Origin: Candidatus Gastranaerophilales bacterium
Lineage (GTDB): Bacteria > Cyanobacteriota > Vampirovibrionia > Gastranaerophilales > Gastranaerophilaceae
Length of the DNA: 64,000 nt
Direction: 5' to 3'
Assembly: GCA_944326565.1 (NCBI GenBank)
Contig: CALVEL010000001.1
Span: forward strand, 1 to 64,000
Shown: one piece after another, positions 54,465 to 63,214 of the stretch
How the letters are laid out: the number at the start of each line of letters is the position of its first letter
Numbering within the stretch: position 1 is the stretch's first letter
The notes under the pieces: generated by a model
The model's database searches: none
What the model was told of the DNA's origin: nothing
What the model saw: the letters and a program-made list of their open reading frames with translations, nothing else
Translations under genes and position numbers: made by a program

Positions 54465-54941
54465 ATGTCTATAGAAAAAGTTAGAAAATATTTTGAAAAA
54501 TATGGGAAAGAAAATCAAATTTTAGAATTTGCTCTATCAAGTGCAACAGTAGAATTAGCTGCAAAAGCACTTAATACAGATGAAGCAAAAATATGTAAGA
54601 CACTTTCATTTAAGACGGCTGATGGTTGTATTTTAATTTGTACAGCAGGAGATGTTCGAATTGATAACAAAAAGTTTAAAACAGCATTCGGTATAAAGGC
54701 AAAAATGCTTACTCCTGAAGAAGTTGAGAAATATACAGGACATAAAATTGGAGGAGTTTGTCCTTTTGCTATTGAAAATGTCTCTGTTAAAGTCTACTGT
54801 GACGTGTCGTTAAGGCGATTTGATTTGATTTTCCCAGCTTGTGGCAGTTCCAATTCTGCAATAGGACTCACACCAGAAGAACTTTTCGAATTTTCTCATA
54901 GCCTGTCATGGGTAGATATATCTACAAAAATTATAAATTAG
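54465..54941 (+). CDS. YbaK/EbsC-like aminoacyl-tRNA deacylase
   Basis: 158 aa. Editing-domain motifs: ICKTLSFKTADGCILICTAG near 43 (conserved Lys), GIKAKMLTPEEVEKYTGHKI near 78 and GGVCPFAIE near 98, ending FPACGSSNSAIGLTPEEL. Such proteins hydrolyse misacylated tRNA (for example Cys-tRNA-Pro) in trans. AGGA precedes the ATG. It lies 9 bp after the kinase gene, likely one transcript. Confidence 0.88.
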   Translation: MSIEKVRKYFEKYGKENQILEFALSSATVELAAKALNTDEAKICKTLSFKTADGCILICTAGDVRIDNKKFKTAFGIKAKMLTPEEVEKYTGHKIGGVCPFAIENVSVKVYCDVSLRRFDLIFPACGSSNSAIGLTPEELFEFSHSLSWVDISTKIIN

Positions 54942-54954
54942 ATTTAAATAAAAT

Positions 54955-54985
54955 AAAAAATTCCAATTTTAAATTGGAATTTTTT
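54955..54985. terminator. Bidirectional terminator
   Basis: AAAAAATTCCAATTT and its complement, with a one-base centre, flanked by A- and T-runs between convergent genes. Confidence 0.88.
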
Positions 54986-55005
54986 ATTGGTAATTTTATT
55001 TTATC

Positions 55006-56388
55006 CTATTTGTGTTTCTTTTTTTCGTCAAGCATAAGGATTGTACAAATTCCAATACAAATAAGTGCTGAAATTACCCAAAATATAATAGCACCGTTCC
55101 AACCAAATTTATCAACCATAAAGCCTGTCCCAGTTGCAGATAAAACAGCACCAATGTATCCAAATGTTCCTGTAAACCCTGTAGCAGCAGAAGCTACTTT
55201 TTTGGAGCTTGATTCAACAGCACAAAGTCCGCCAATCATCATTTGAGGACCATATGTAAAAGCACCTAAAAGTCCTATGTATATAAAGTCTAAATTACTG
55301 ATTGTATTGAATTTTAATAGTACTAAACAAATTACAACACCTAAAAGGTAAATTAAATTTACAGGTGCTCTTTTACCTTTGAATACTTTATCTGAGATTA
55401 CTCCTGCACAAATTGTTCCTGCAATTCCGACAAGTGGTAATGAGCTTAATTTCATCGCAGCCAAATCAAGAGCATTCCCTTTAGCCTCATTTAGGTATTT
55501 TATCATCCAATCTTCAGCTCCGAATCTTATAATATATACAAATATGTATGCGATTGCTAAAAGCCAAATTGTTTTATTGAAAAGAATATTTTGTTTGAAA
55601 ATTTCTACATAAGTTCTGTTGTCTTCTTCACAATTTGAAATTTTTGCTGAAGGTTCATCATTATAGGTCTCAATATCAGGTAATCCAAGTGATTGAGGTC
55701 TGTCTCTAAGCCTGTCAAATAACCAAATTGCAATAATTATAGCAATTGTACCTGGAACAAAAAATGCCATTTTCCATCCAAAGTGTGCGACTAAAAAGCC
55801 TGATACAATGACACTTAAAAAAGTCCCGACTTGATGTGAACAAGACCATAATGACCATTTAGTTCCTCTTTCAGAATTTGAATACCAATATGTCAAACTC
55901 TTTGCAACAGCTGGGAATCCTGCAGATTGAAACCATCCGCTTGCTCCCCAGAAAAATACAAATAACCATAAAAGAATTGTGTTAGTCGGCATACCAAAAA
56001 AAGAAACTTCTCCAGGTGTTATGAATACTGCAGAAAGTCCAAAACATAGGTTAGCAATTGCAGTCATAACTAATGCAGTAGGCAAAAATTTCCTTACATC
56101 TGATCTGTCAGCGAAAACACCATTGACAAATTTTCCAATACCATATGTAAGATATAAAGAACTACCTAAAAGTCCAAGTTCAGTATTAGTGTAGCCATAT
56201 TCATCACTTAATCCTGGTAATGCTACCGCTATATTTTTCTTACAAAGATAAAATACTGTATATCCTATAAAACAAGCATAAAATATCCTTAGTCGCCAAT
56301 GGGAATACATACTTTTTATTTTTTCGGTATCTTGAATGGCCTCTTTTACAGGAGGTTCTTTGAAAAATCCAGCTAATTTGTTTAACAT
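55006..56388 (-). CDS. Organophosphate:phosphate antiporter-type MFS transporter (GlpT/UhpC-like)
   Basis: 460 aa with 12 membrane helices. OPA-family signs: FYLCKKNIAVALPGL near 45 (helix 1), GKFVNGVFADRSDVRKF near 83, WSCSHQVGTFLSVIVSGFL near 183 and RDRPQSLGLPDIETY in the central loop near 233. The usual substrates are glycerol 3-phosphate or hexose phosphates, exchanged for phosphate; UhpC relatives are sensors. No uhpAB genes are near, so transport is more likely. Confidence 0.85.
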   Translation of the reverse strand: MLNKLAGFFKEPPVKEAIQDTEKIKSMYSHWRLRIFYACFIGYTVFYLCKKNIAVALPGLSDEYGYTNTELGLLGSSLYLTYGIGKFVNGVFADRSDVRKFLPTALVMTAIANLCFGLSAVFITPGEVSFFGMPTNTILLWLFVFFWGASGWFQSAGFPAVAKSLTYWYSNSERGTKWSLWSCSHQVGTFLSVIVSGFLVAHFGWKMAFFVPGTIAIIIAIWLFDRLRDRPQSLGLPDIETYNDEPSAKISNCEEDNRTYVEIFKQNILFNKTIWLLAIAYIFVYIIRFGAEDWMIKYLNEAKGNALDLAAMKLSSLPLVGIAGTICAGVISDKVFKGKRAPVNLIYLLGVVICLVLLKFNTISNLDFIYIGLLGAFTYGPQMMIGGLCAVESSSKKVASAATGFTGTFGYIGAVLSATGTGFMVDKFGWNGAIIFWVISALICIGICTILMLDEKKKHK

Positions 56389-56390
56389 AA

Positions 56391-57308
56391 TTATTTTCCT
56401 GCCTTTATAATTTGAATGTTGCGTGTCTCTGTTAATTCTTGACGTGCTTCTTTTATAAGTTCTCTTTTTTCTTCATCCAAACTGCAACCGCCTACAAGTC
56501 TGTCTACAAAGCCTGTGTTTAACTTTACAGCTTTTTCAAAAGCTCCGACTTCTTCTAAGACTTCTTTGATTTGGTGGATATCATACCCGAATGATTGCTT
56601 TGAATTGTATACAAGAGTCTCGCCTGTTTGTGAATGAATAGGCACCCCGCCTTGCTCAAAGTATAATTTGAATACAGATTTTAAATCCTGTAATTCGGAT
56701 TGCAGTGTGTTTATTGTGTTTTGAATTCTTAAAAATCTTTCAAAAAGATACTCTACATTATCAAGTTGTTTAATTTCCCAGTCATATTTTTGAAGATATA
56801 GCTTTTTCAATTTAGGATAAGCAAGTGCTAATCCCATAGTATCAGCCATAGCTCGGTGATGGTTTGTCAAATCAACATTAAACTTCTTTGTAAGAGCTTC
56901 CAATCCATGTGAATCTAAATCTGGGTATACTTCCTTAAACATTTGCTGGCTGTCAATTCTTGTATTAGAAATTTCTTTACCGGTTGTTCTTATACTTGCT
57001 TCATTTATAAATGAATAATCAAAAATAGCATTATGTGCAACAATTGGGTAATCCCCAATAAATTCAAGAATCTTAGGCATAATTTCATCTTCTGTTGGTG
57101 CGTCAGCAACCATTTCTGAGGTTATTCCATGGATTGCAATGCTTGATTTCCTAATGTGCTGCTGTGGATTTATAAGTGTTTGAAATTCATCTTTGATTTT
57201 ACCGTTTTCTAGCCTTACTGCTGCAAACTCCACCATTCGCTCTTTTGTGTAATCCAAACCGGTTGTTTCTGTATCCAAAACTATTTCAATTATTTTTTTT
57301 CTAGCCAT
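56391..57308 (-). CDS. DEDDh exonuclease (DnaQ/PolC-exo-like)
   Basis: 305 aa. Exonuclease domain at ~1-170 with all metal residues: VLDTETTGLD (Exo I), VAHNAIFDYSF (Exo II), NHHRAMADTMG (Exo III). The remaining ~135 residues are helical (YLFERFLRIQNTINTLQSEL) with no known domain. It may proofread as an epsilon-like subunit or act alone. AGGA precedes the ATG. It is 2 bp upstream of the transporter gene, so probably co-transcribed. Confidence 0.85.
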   Translation of the reverse strand: MARKKIIEIVLDTETTGLDYTKERMVEFAAVRLENGKIKDEFQTLINPQQHIRKSSIAIHGITSEMVADAPTEDEIMPKILEFIGDYPIVAHNAIFDYSFINEASIRTTGKEISNTRIDSQQMFKEVYPDLDSHGLEALTKKFNVDLTNHHRAMADTMGLALAYPKLKKLYLQKYDWEIKQLDNVEYLFERFLRIQNTINTLQSELQDLKSVFKLYFEQGGVPIHSQTGETLVYNSKQSFGYDIHQIKEVLEEVGAFEKAVKLNTGFVDRLVGGCSLDEEKRELIKEARQELTETRNIQIIKAGK

Positions 57309-57402
57309 CTTTATATCCTATAGAATTCTATTAAGATAATAGCACAAAAATTTTTTCTGTGATAAAATGTCACTTGTTAAAATAAAATCTAAGGAGATAT
57401 TT

Positions 57403-57726
57403 ATGTCTAATGCAGTTGATATTAATGATGCAGTATTTGAAACAGAAGTGTTAAATTCTGAGACACCTGTGGTAGTTGATTTTTGGGCCCCTTGGTGTGG
57501 ACCTTGCAGAAAACTTGGACCAATTTTAGATGAGGTAGCTGGTGAATTTGGAGACAAAGTTAAATTTGTAAAAATGAATACAGATGAAAATCTTGAAACA
57601 GCCCAAAATTATTCAATAAGCGGATTACCTAGCCTTTTGGTATTTAAAAACGGTAAAGCTGTTGAAAGACTTGTTGGTTTGATGCCTAAATCATCAATAA
57701 TTTCTAATATTGAAAAACATTTATAA
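57403..57726 (+). CDS. trxA: Thioredoxin
   Basis: 107 aa from ATG 57403 (AAGGAG 7 bp upstream; the ATG at 57367 has no ribosome site). Complete thioredoxin: VVVDFWAPWCGPCRKLGPIL (active-site WCGPC near 31), DENLETAQNYSISGLPSLL (cis-Pro) and a final helix. Cytoplasmic dithiol reductant. Monocistronic with its own terminator. Confidence 0.97.
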   Translation: MSNAVDINDAVFETEVLNSETPVVVDFWAPWCGPCRKLGPILDEVAGEFGDKVKFVKMNTDENLETAQNYSISGLPSLLVFKNGKAVERLVGLMPKSSIISNIEKHL

Positions 57727-57752
57727 TTTTATTTTAAATTGTTAATTTTTAT

Positions 57753-57796
57753 AAAGCTGGATTTAATTGAGGAAACTCTTTTGAATCCAGCTTTTT
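57753..57796 (+). terminator. Terminator after trxA
   Basis: AAAGCTGGATT pairs with AATCCAGCTTT, then TT. The 20-nt loop itself contains GAG-GAAA-CTC, so a second small hairpin can stack inside. The rest of 57727-57892 shows only the next gene's ribosome site. Confidence 0.8.
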
Positions 57797-57892
57797 AGTA
57801 TTTTAATTAAAAAAATAAAAAATTAATTTTAAAGTTTTGCTTATGTTTGCCGTCAAATAAACAAAGTAAATTAATTGAAAGGTGCACTTTTT

Positions 57893-59209
57893 ATGAGAGG
57901 AATAGAAAATATTAGAAATGATCTTAATTGGGCGCAAATGGAAGGTTATAGTGAATCCACGACATTAGAAGATAAAATTGCAGAATTAAAAAACGATCCT
58001 AATTTCTCAGGCTGGACAGATCAAGAGCTTGAAGAATATGCAAGTGCTTTGCTTGCAAGAAGTGCAGGGCTTGTAAATGCACTAAATTTAAAGGCTATAG
58101 TAAGCAGTTTTTCAAAGCCTATGGATTCGGAGTGGTCCCAATATACATATGAAGAAATTTTGCAAATGGAGGATAATGGTGTATTAATTCCCGATGAATT
58201 TTTGGAATGGGCGCACTCAATGCAATCTTCCAATGTAACTGAATATGAGTTGGATACAGGCGAAGCTAGCGATATAAATGATACAGAGGGCACCAAAAGT
58301 GATATCGGTGAAGCCGGAGATATGGGTAAAAAAAATGTAGCAAAAGTATTCAATAAAAAGGTTCTAGCTCAGGAAAAAATAATGGAAGAAGCGGCTCAAG
58401 AATTTGAGCAGTATTCTTCAGAGTTAGATGCTATTACAGATGAGGTAAATATTTTACAAAATGCAACATTACAAAAAGTGCAGGAAATGATTAATGAATG
58501 GGAGGTACTTGATAAAAAAATCAAAAATGGCGAACAGTTAACTGATGATGAAAAATCCAGATATGGTCAATTAGGAGTAATGATGACTAATGAAGTTCAA
58601 AATTCTCTTGTGCAGATTGATAATTTTACGGCTGATTTTAATGAGTTGACAAAACTTATGAATACACGATCAAAAGAAGCTAAGATAGCTCAAGATTATG
58701 CTCAAGAGACTGCATTTGTTGGTGATTTAATTACAGAATATGAAAGTTCTCATAATACTAAAATGGTTGCAGGAAATAATCAAATATTTGACGGTGCTAC
58801 AGGCGAAGTCGGATTATTAAAGTCAAATGCTGTTGGTAAAAATCTTGCAGTAAGCTCAATAGAATCAGGAACTAACTTGCAGAATGTTACATTTAATTCA
58901 GATCAATCAGTCAAAAAAGTTTCGGCACAAATTAAGAATTTAACAGAGAGTATCAATGGAAATGAAACAGAACTTTCTCAGGCTACTGAAAATGGAATAG
59001 GTATAGTCAAAGAGCAAGATAATGCAGAGACTAATCCAGAAGAAAATAATCCTGATTTAGCCTTGACAACTCCTCAAGACAATAAAAAAGATAAAGAAAA
59101 TCAAAATATTTTTATACAACAAGAGGATATGAATGATATTGATACGATTATCAAAAAACAGCAGAAACAGGCACCGAAAATTCAGCCTCAAGATGTAATA
59201 ATAGATTAA
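57893..59209 (+). CDS. Acidic coiled-coil protein, unknown function
   Basis: 438 aa from ATG 57893 with AAAGGTG upstream; the TTG at 57875 is less likely. N-terminal globular part (~1-120, with PNFSGWTDQELEEYASALLA), an acidic linker, then long helices at ~150-270 with heptads (LDAITDEVNILQNATLQKVQ) and a polar, Asn/Gln-rich tail. No signal peptide or membrane helix. Coiled coils and acidic tails occur in secreted effector-like and cell-structure proteins; neither is proven. It ends in a terminator shared with mutL. Confidence 0.65.
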   Translation: MRGIENIRNDLNWAQMEGYSESTTLEDKIAELKNDPNFSGWTDQELEEYASALLARSAGLVNALNLKAIVSSFSKPMDSEWSQYTYEEILQMEDNGVLIPDEFLEWAHSMQSSNVTEYELDTGEASDINDTEGTKSDIGEAGDMGKKNVAKVFNKKVLAQEKIMEEAAQEFEQYSSELDAITDEVNILQNATLQKVQEMINEWEVLDKKIKNGEQLTDDEKSRYGQLGVMMTNEVQNSLVQIDNFTADFNELTKLMNTRSKEAKIAQDYAQETAFVGDLITEYESSHNTKMVAGNNQIFDGATGEVGLLKSNAVGKNLAVSSIESGTNLQNVTFNSDQSVKKVSAQIKNLTESINGNETELSQATENGIGIVKEQDNAETNPEENNPDLALTTPQDNKKDKENQNIFIQQEDMNDIDTIIKKQQKQAPKIQPQDVIID

Positions 59210-59235
59210 AAAAATCCGCAATTGCGGATTTTTTT
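59208..59235. terminator. Bidirectional terminator overlapping two stop codons
   Basis: AAAAAAATCCGCAA with its exact complement and no spare loop, between the coiled-coil gene and mutL. It takes in the last bases of both genes. Confidence 0.85.
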
Positions 59236-61015
59236 ATGCTTGTCGTTGAAAAAATCCAGCAATTTGTTTATGTGGAAGAATTTTAGAAATAGGTCTTCCA
59301 TGAGGGCATGTATATGGCATTTTTGTTATTCGCCATTTTTTGATAATTTCCTGCATTTGCCACGTAGATAATTTTTCACCTGCTTTTACCGCGGCTTTGC
59401 AAGATGTTGTAATCAGGATTTTTTCTTCTAGTCGGTCTATATCTCCTTCGATGTTTTCAAGTATATCTGAAAGAATTTCCTGCGGATTTACTTTTGCTAT
59501 TAATTGAGGAACTTTTCTGAAAATAAGCTCGTTTTCTTTTAGAAATTCTATTTCATATCCGAATTTTTCAAATTTTTCTATATTTTCTTTTATTAGTTCG
59601 GCTTCTGTATTAGATACCTGCAATACGTCTGATATAAAAAGAAGTTGTGATATAATATTTTTTTCAGATTTAAGTTTTTCATAAATATATCTTTCTTCTG
59701 CAATATGCTGATCGACAATTTCTAAACCATCATCCTTTTCAATTAATATATAAGTATTCTTATATTGCCCGATAATATTTTCTTCAGGTTCAGGAGTTTT
59801 TTCGACATATTCAATAAGTTTTGTCTGAGTTGGTGTAATTTCTTTTTTTGGGGCAGGAATTGTTTGACTTAATTTTTCATAAGCTCGATCTGAAATATAT
59901 ATTGAATCCTGACTTCTATCGGTAAAAAATTCGTTTTGGAAAGGTTTGTTTATTGTGACTATTTTATCATTTTTTTCAAAATTATCAGGGTTATTAATAT
60001 TTATAGAGTTATTTGTCTGCTTTTCTATATAATTGGCAAGTCCTGCTTGAATAGAAGCGTATATAAAATTGAATATCATATTAGTATTTTTATAACGCAC
60101 TTCTTTTTTTGTTGGGTGAACGTTTACATCAACATCTTCAGGCGGAATTTCAAGATTTAATACAACAAATGGGTATTTACTGCTTGCAATTAGTGTTTTA
60201 TAAGCTGTGTCTATTGATTTTTGAAAGACGGGACATTTAACAGCTCTTTTGTTAATATACATATAGTAATTTTTTTTGCTAGAACGTGTAAAATCAGGTG
60301 TACTAACAAATCCTGAAACTTTTAACCCTGCGAGTTTATCTGTTTTTAAAACTTCTTTTAAATTACTTGCAATATCTTCATTGAAAAGTTCTTTTATTGT
60401 TCTTTTTAAATCTCCAAGCCCGTTAGTTTTTAAAATACTTTTGCCGTCACGTTTAAGCTCAAATGCTATTTCCGGGTTTGCAAGAGCAATTGTCTGAACT
60501 AGTTCTTGAATGTATGAAAATTCAGTTGAGGCGCTTTTTAAAAATTTTAGTCTTGCAGGAACATTGTAAAACAGTTCTTTAATATCCATAATAGTGCCGA
60601 TAGCACATCCTGTCTCAACTTTTTTAACTTCTGAATTTTCGCATTGCACTTTTGTACCTGTCTCAAATTCTTCAGTGCGGGTTGTGCAAGTTAATTTTGC
60701 TACAGAGATTATACTAGCAAGCGCCTCTCCGCGAAACCCCATTGTTGTTACGGCAAACAAATCTTCGTCATTTTGAATTTTACTTGTCGCATGTTTTGTA
60801 AATGCAAGAAGAATGTCGTCAGGATGAATTCCGCATCCGTTGTCTGCAATTCTTATGTTTCGGCAGTCATTTGTAATTTCAATGCTGATTTTTTTTGCAC
60901 CTGCGTCAACAGAGTTTTCAACAAGTTCTTTTACGACGGATGCCGGACGTTCAATGACTTCGCCCGCGGCAATCTGGTTTATTAAATTTTTTGACAACTG
61001 TTTTATTCTTGCCAA
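59234..61015 (-). CDS. mutL: DNA mismatch repair protein MutL with endonuclease motif
   Basis: 593 aa. GHKL ATPase at the N-terminus: LINQIAAGEVIERPASVVKE near 11, DAGAKKISIEI, IADNGCGI near 55 and TMGFRGEALASI near 89. The C-terminal domain has DQHIAEERYIYEKL, which fits the endonuclease motif DQHxxxExxxxE, and ends CPHGRP near 570, so it should nick DNA itself, as in bacteria lacking MutH. AAGGAG lies before the ATG. Confidence 0.95.
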   Translation of the reverse strand: MARIKQLSKNLINQIAAGEVIERPASVVKELVENSVDAGAKKISIEITNDCRNIRIADNGCGIHPDDILLAFTKHATSKIQNDEDLFAVTTMGFRGEALASIISVAKLTCTTRTEEFETGTKVQCENSEVKKVETGCAIGTIMDIKELFYNVPARLKFLKSASTEFSYIQELVQTIALANPEIAFELKRDGKSILKTNGLGDLKRTIKELFNEDIASNLKEVLKTDKLAGLKVSGFVSTPDFTRSSKKNYYMYINKRAVKCPVFQKSIDTAYKTLIASSKYPFVVLNLEIPPEDVDVNVHPTKKEVRYKNTNMIFNFIYASIQAGLANYIEKQTNNSININNPDNFEKNDKIVTINKPFQNEFFTDRSQDSIYISDRAYEKLSQTIPAPKKEITPTQTKLIEYVEKTPEPEENIIGQYKNTYILIEKDDGLEIVDQHIAEERYIYEKLKSEKNIISQLLFISDVLQVSNTEAELIKENIEKFEKFGYEIEFLKENELIFRKVPQLIAKVNPQEILSDILENIEGDIDRLEEKILITTSCKAAVKAGEKLSTWQMQEIIKKWRITKMPYTCPHGRPISKILPHKQIAGFFQRQA

Positions 61016-61049
61016 TTGAATGCTCCTTTTTTATAGTTGTGAGTTTATG

Positions 61050-62054
61050 TTACATAAAATGCGACATGAAGAAATGTTTTACAAGATCAAATTTTATTAA
61101 AACAATTACAACCGCAATTGAGACCACAAGTCCGAATGTTGCTTTTGTCAGGTCTTTAAGAATATGTTTGTACATTTTTTTAGGGCTTTCAAATCTCAAT
61201 CTGTGATACAGTGCGATTTCCCGTCCGGCAAGAAGCCCGATAAATACCCAGGTCGTTGACATCGGAACATTGTTTAACTGAATAAAATAAAGCAGTAAAA
61301 ACGCATAGATTAAATCAATAATTGTTGCCGAACGCGGATCCTGAACATTTGTTTTCATTTTAACTATTTTTTGCACTTCGCCGCCGCGTTTGTATGCAAC
61401 AATCCACATAAATGCAGTGAAGGCAATTAAAACCAGAATCAAATCAAGCAGACTGGTTTTGCGCGGAAGATAAACAAACAGGTTCGCAGCGTCCTGCATA
61501 AGCCATTGCGACCAGAGAAAAGCAGTTGACAGCCATTTTGCGGCCATCCACCATTTAGAGATTTTTTTATCGGCAGTGTAATAAAAATATCTTTCAAGCG
61601 GTCGTGCGATTATGTTGTAGATTATGATTGAAACAATAAGAGCAAGAACATAACCGATTAATGATTTTGATAAAATCATACCGATAACGCTGATATCCTG
61701 TGCCGAAAAGATACTTAAAATCAGAAATGTTGTTGACACAGGGATTCCGTAGCGTGTCAGAAACAGCAGGATTATCGGCGGAAGAACATGAACGAGTGTA
61801 AAAGTTTCGGGATACGGGATTCTTTCAAGCCTGCCGAATGACATATCGCCGTTGTTAACTATCCAGCCTGTTGAAATCGTAATAATCAAAACGGCACTCG
61901 TAAATGCCCAGATAAGCCAGGTCGGAAGTTTTTTACTTGCGGTTAAGTATGTTCCCAAAGTTTGAATAACGTCGTTTGAGACGCAGGAATACATTGAAAT
62001 CAAAAAGCCTGTAATCATATATATATTACTTAAAGTCAGATGTTCCAGGAACAT
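61050..62054 (-). CDS. PiT/SLC20-like phosphate transporter, GC-rich gene
   Basis: 334 aa from ATG 62054, placed by GGAGG just upstream. About ten membrane helices in two inverted halves. YSCVSNDVIQTLGTYLTA near 20 and WLMQDAANLFVYLPR near 185 resemble the paired (A)ND..N..GT signatures of PiT (SLC20) sodium- or proton-phosphate symporters. DNA here is visibly GC-richer (sampled lines 43-47% against about 33% next door), which suggests recent acquisition. The substrate assignment is tentative. Confidence 0.6.
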   Translation of the reverse strand: MFLEHLTLSNIYMITGFLISMYSCVSNDVIQTLGTYLTASKKLPTWLIWAFTSAVLIITISTGWIVNNGDMSFGRLERIPYPETFTLVHVLPPIILLFLTRYGIPVSTTFLILSIFSAQDISVIGMILSKSLIGYVLALIVSIIIYNIIARPLERYFYYTADKKISKWWMAAKWLSTAFLWSQWLMQDAANLFVYLPRKTSLLDLILVLIAFTAFMWIVAYKRGGEVQKIVKMKTNVQDPRSATIIDLIYAFLLLYFIQLNNVPMSTTWVFIGLLAGREIALYHRLRFESPKKMYKHILKDLTKATFGLVVSIAVVIVLIKFDLVKHFFMSHFM

Positions 62055-62179
62055 AATTCCTCCATACACAATCACCTTACAACAAAAACAAATTCATCTA
62101 AACAATTGATTACAAATTTGAAACATTTCTATAAGATGCATATAAGCAGAGAAATTCCAAAGAATACGGAAATTTTAAT

Positions 62180-63067
62180 ATGGGGAGAACAGACTTGGCA
62201 AGAGTAAAGACTAATACAAAACTAAAACCGGTGAAAAAAGCGGATTTGCAAGTTGTAAAACCGGTTAAGACTACAAAATACAGTGATATTGATTTGAATA
62301 ACTGGAAAGCATATGAGCATGTAAAAACAGATACTTTGTGGGAATTTCCGACAAGACTAAAAGAACATGGACATTCAAATGAATATCATGGCAATTATAT
62401 TCCTCAAATTGCTCAACAGTTGTATGAAAGATTTACTAAAAAGAATGATATAGTATTGGATTTATTCTTTGGCTCTGGCACCTCAGGTATTGAGGCTATA
62501 AATATGGGACGGCGCTGTATTGGGGTTGAGTTAAAAGATGAATTAGCAGAAAAAGTTTCTGAAAAATTCACCCCGAAACAACTAGTAACAGATGTAAGAA
62601 TAATATGTGCGGATTCTGCCTCTGATGAGGTTAGAGATAAAATTCAAGCAGGGCTGGAAATTATGGGAGAAGACAAAGCTCAATTTTTAATTCTTCATCC
62701 GCCATATGACGATATAATTAAGTTTTCGGATAAAAAAGAGGATTTGTCTAATTGTGCCTCAACAGAGGAATTTTACGATTTATTCGCAAAAGTAGCCAAA
62801 AATGGTTACGATAAATTGGAAAAGGGCAGATTTGCCGCATTGATAATCGGGGACAGTTATAAAAATTCCGAAGTTCAGCCTTTAGGTTTTGAATGCATGG
62901 CTAGAATGATGAATTTAGGTTTCAGGCTGAAAGGCATAATTGTAAAAGATATCCAAGGTAATGAAAGAGCTAAAGGCAAGACTGCAAACTTATGGCGGTA
63001 TCGTGCTTTAGCTGGCGGATTTTTCATTTTTAAACATGAATATGTAATGATTTTTCAAAAAGTATAA
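62180..63067 (+). CDS. Orphan DNA methyltransferase (N6-A/N4-C type)
   Basis: 295 aa. A basic N-terminal tail (~1-30), then SNEYHGNYIPQIAQQLYERF (motif X-like), VLDLFFGSGTSGIEAINMG (motif I, SAM loop, near 92), CIGVELKDE (motif II) and FLILHPPYDDII near 168 in the place of catalytic D/N/SPPY/W. Motif order X-I-IV is that of alpha/gamma classes. The His for Asp at the catalytic position is unusual. No restriction gene is adjacent. It may be an epigenetic or phage-derived enzyme, or inactive. Confidence 0.7.
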   Translation: MGRTDLARVKTNTKLKPVKKADLQVVKPVKTTKYSDIDLNNWKAYEHVKTDTLWEFPTRLKEHGHSNEYHGNYIPQIAQQLYERFTKKNDIVLDLFFGSGTSGIEAINMGRRCIGVELKDELAEKVSEKFTPKQLVTDVRIICADSASDEVRDKIQAGLEIMGEDKAQFLILHPPYDDIIKFSDKKEDLSNCASTEEFYDLFAKVAKNGYDKLEKGRFAALIIGDSYKNSEVQPLGFECMARMMNLGFRLKGIIVKDIQGNERAKGKTANLWRYRALAGGFFIFKHEYVMIFQKV

Positions 63068-63214
63068 AGGAGCTGGAAATGCAGGCTATGATTGAAATTC
63101 TGGGGGGGGGGGGCACCCGAAAATAAGCTCCTGAGTGGTAGAAAAATAAACCGATTGCATACTGACTATAAAAATGGTAAAATGAATATTATATTAGGTA
63201 ATAAAGAGGTCAGT
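63066..63214 (+). promoter_or_regulatory. Repeated prepilin leader, copy B (G12 tract, two SD-pairing hairpins)
   Basis: Copy of 49809-49957 at a constant offset of 13257. AGGAGCT (63068-63074) pairs perfectly with AGCTCCT (63126-63132); G12 lies at 63102-63113. CTGACT (63162-63167) pairs with GGTCAG (63208-63213) through one G-T wobble, masking the AGAGG ribosome site of ATG 63215. It begins inside the end of the methyltransferase gene (its AAAGGAG overlaps that stop). Confidence 0.65.
63079..63126 (+). CDS. 15-codon upstream ORF in prepilin leader B
   Basis: MQAMIEILGGGGTRK after AAAGGAG. With 11 or 14 G instead of 12 it would read through in frame into the prepilin. Ends at the base where the pairing element AGCTCCT begins, so a translating ribosome would disturb the first hairpin. 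Confidence 0.35.
   Translation: MQAMIEILGGGGTRK

Noticed and set aside
49809-63214. The duplicated leader as ends of a transposon
   Set aside because: Copies are direct, each sits precisely before a prepilin gene, and no transposase or target duplication is seen between or beside them.
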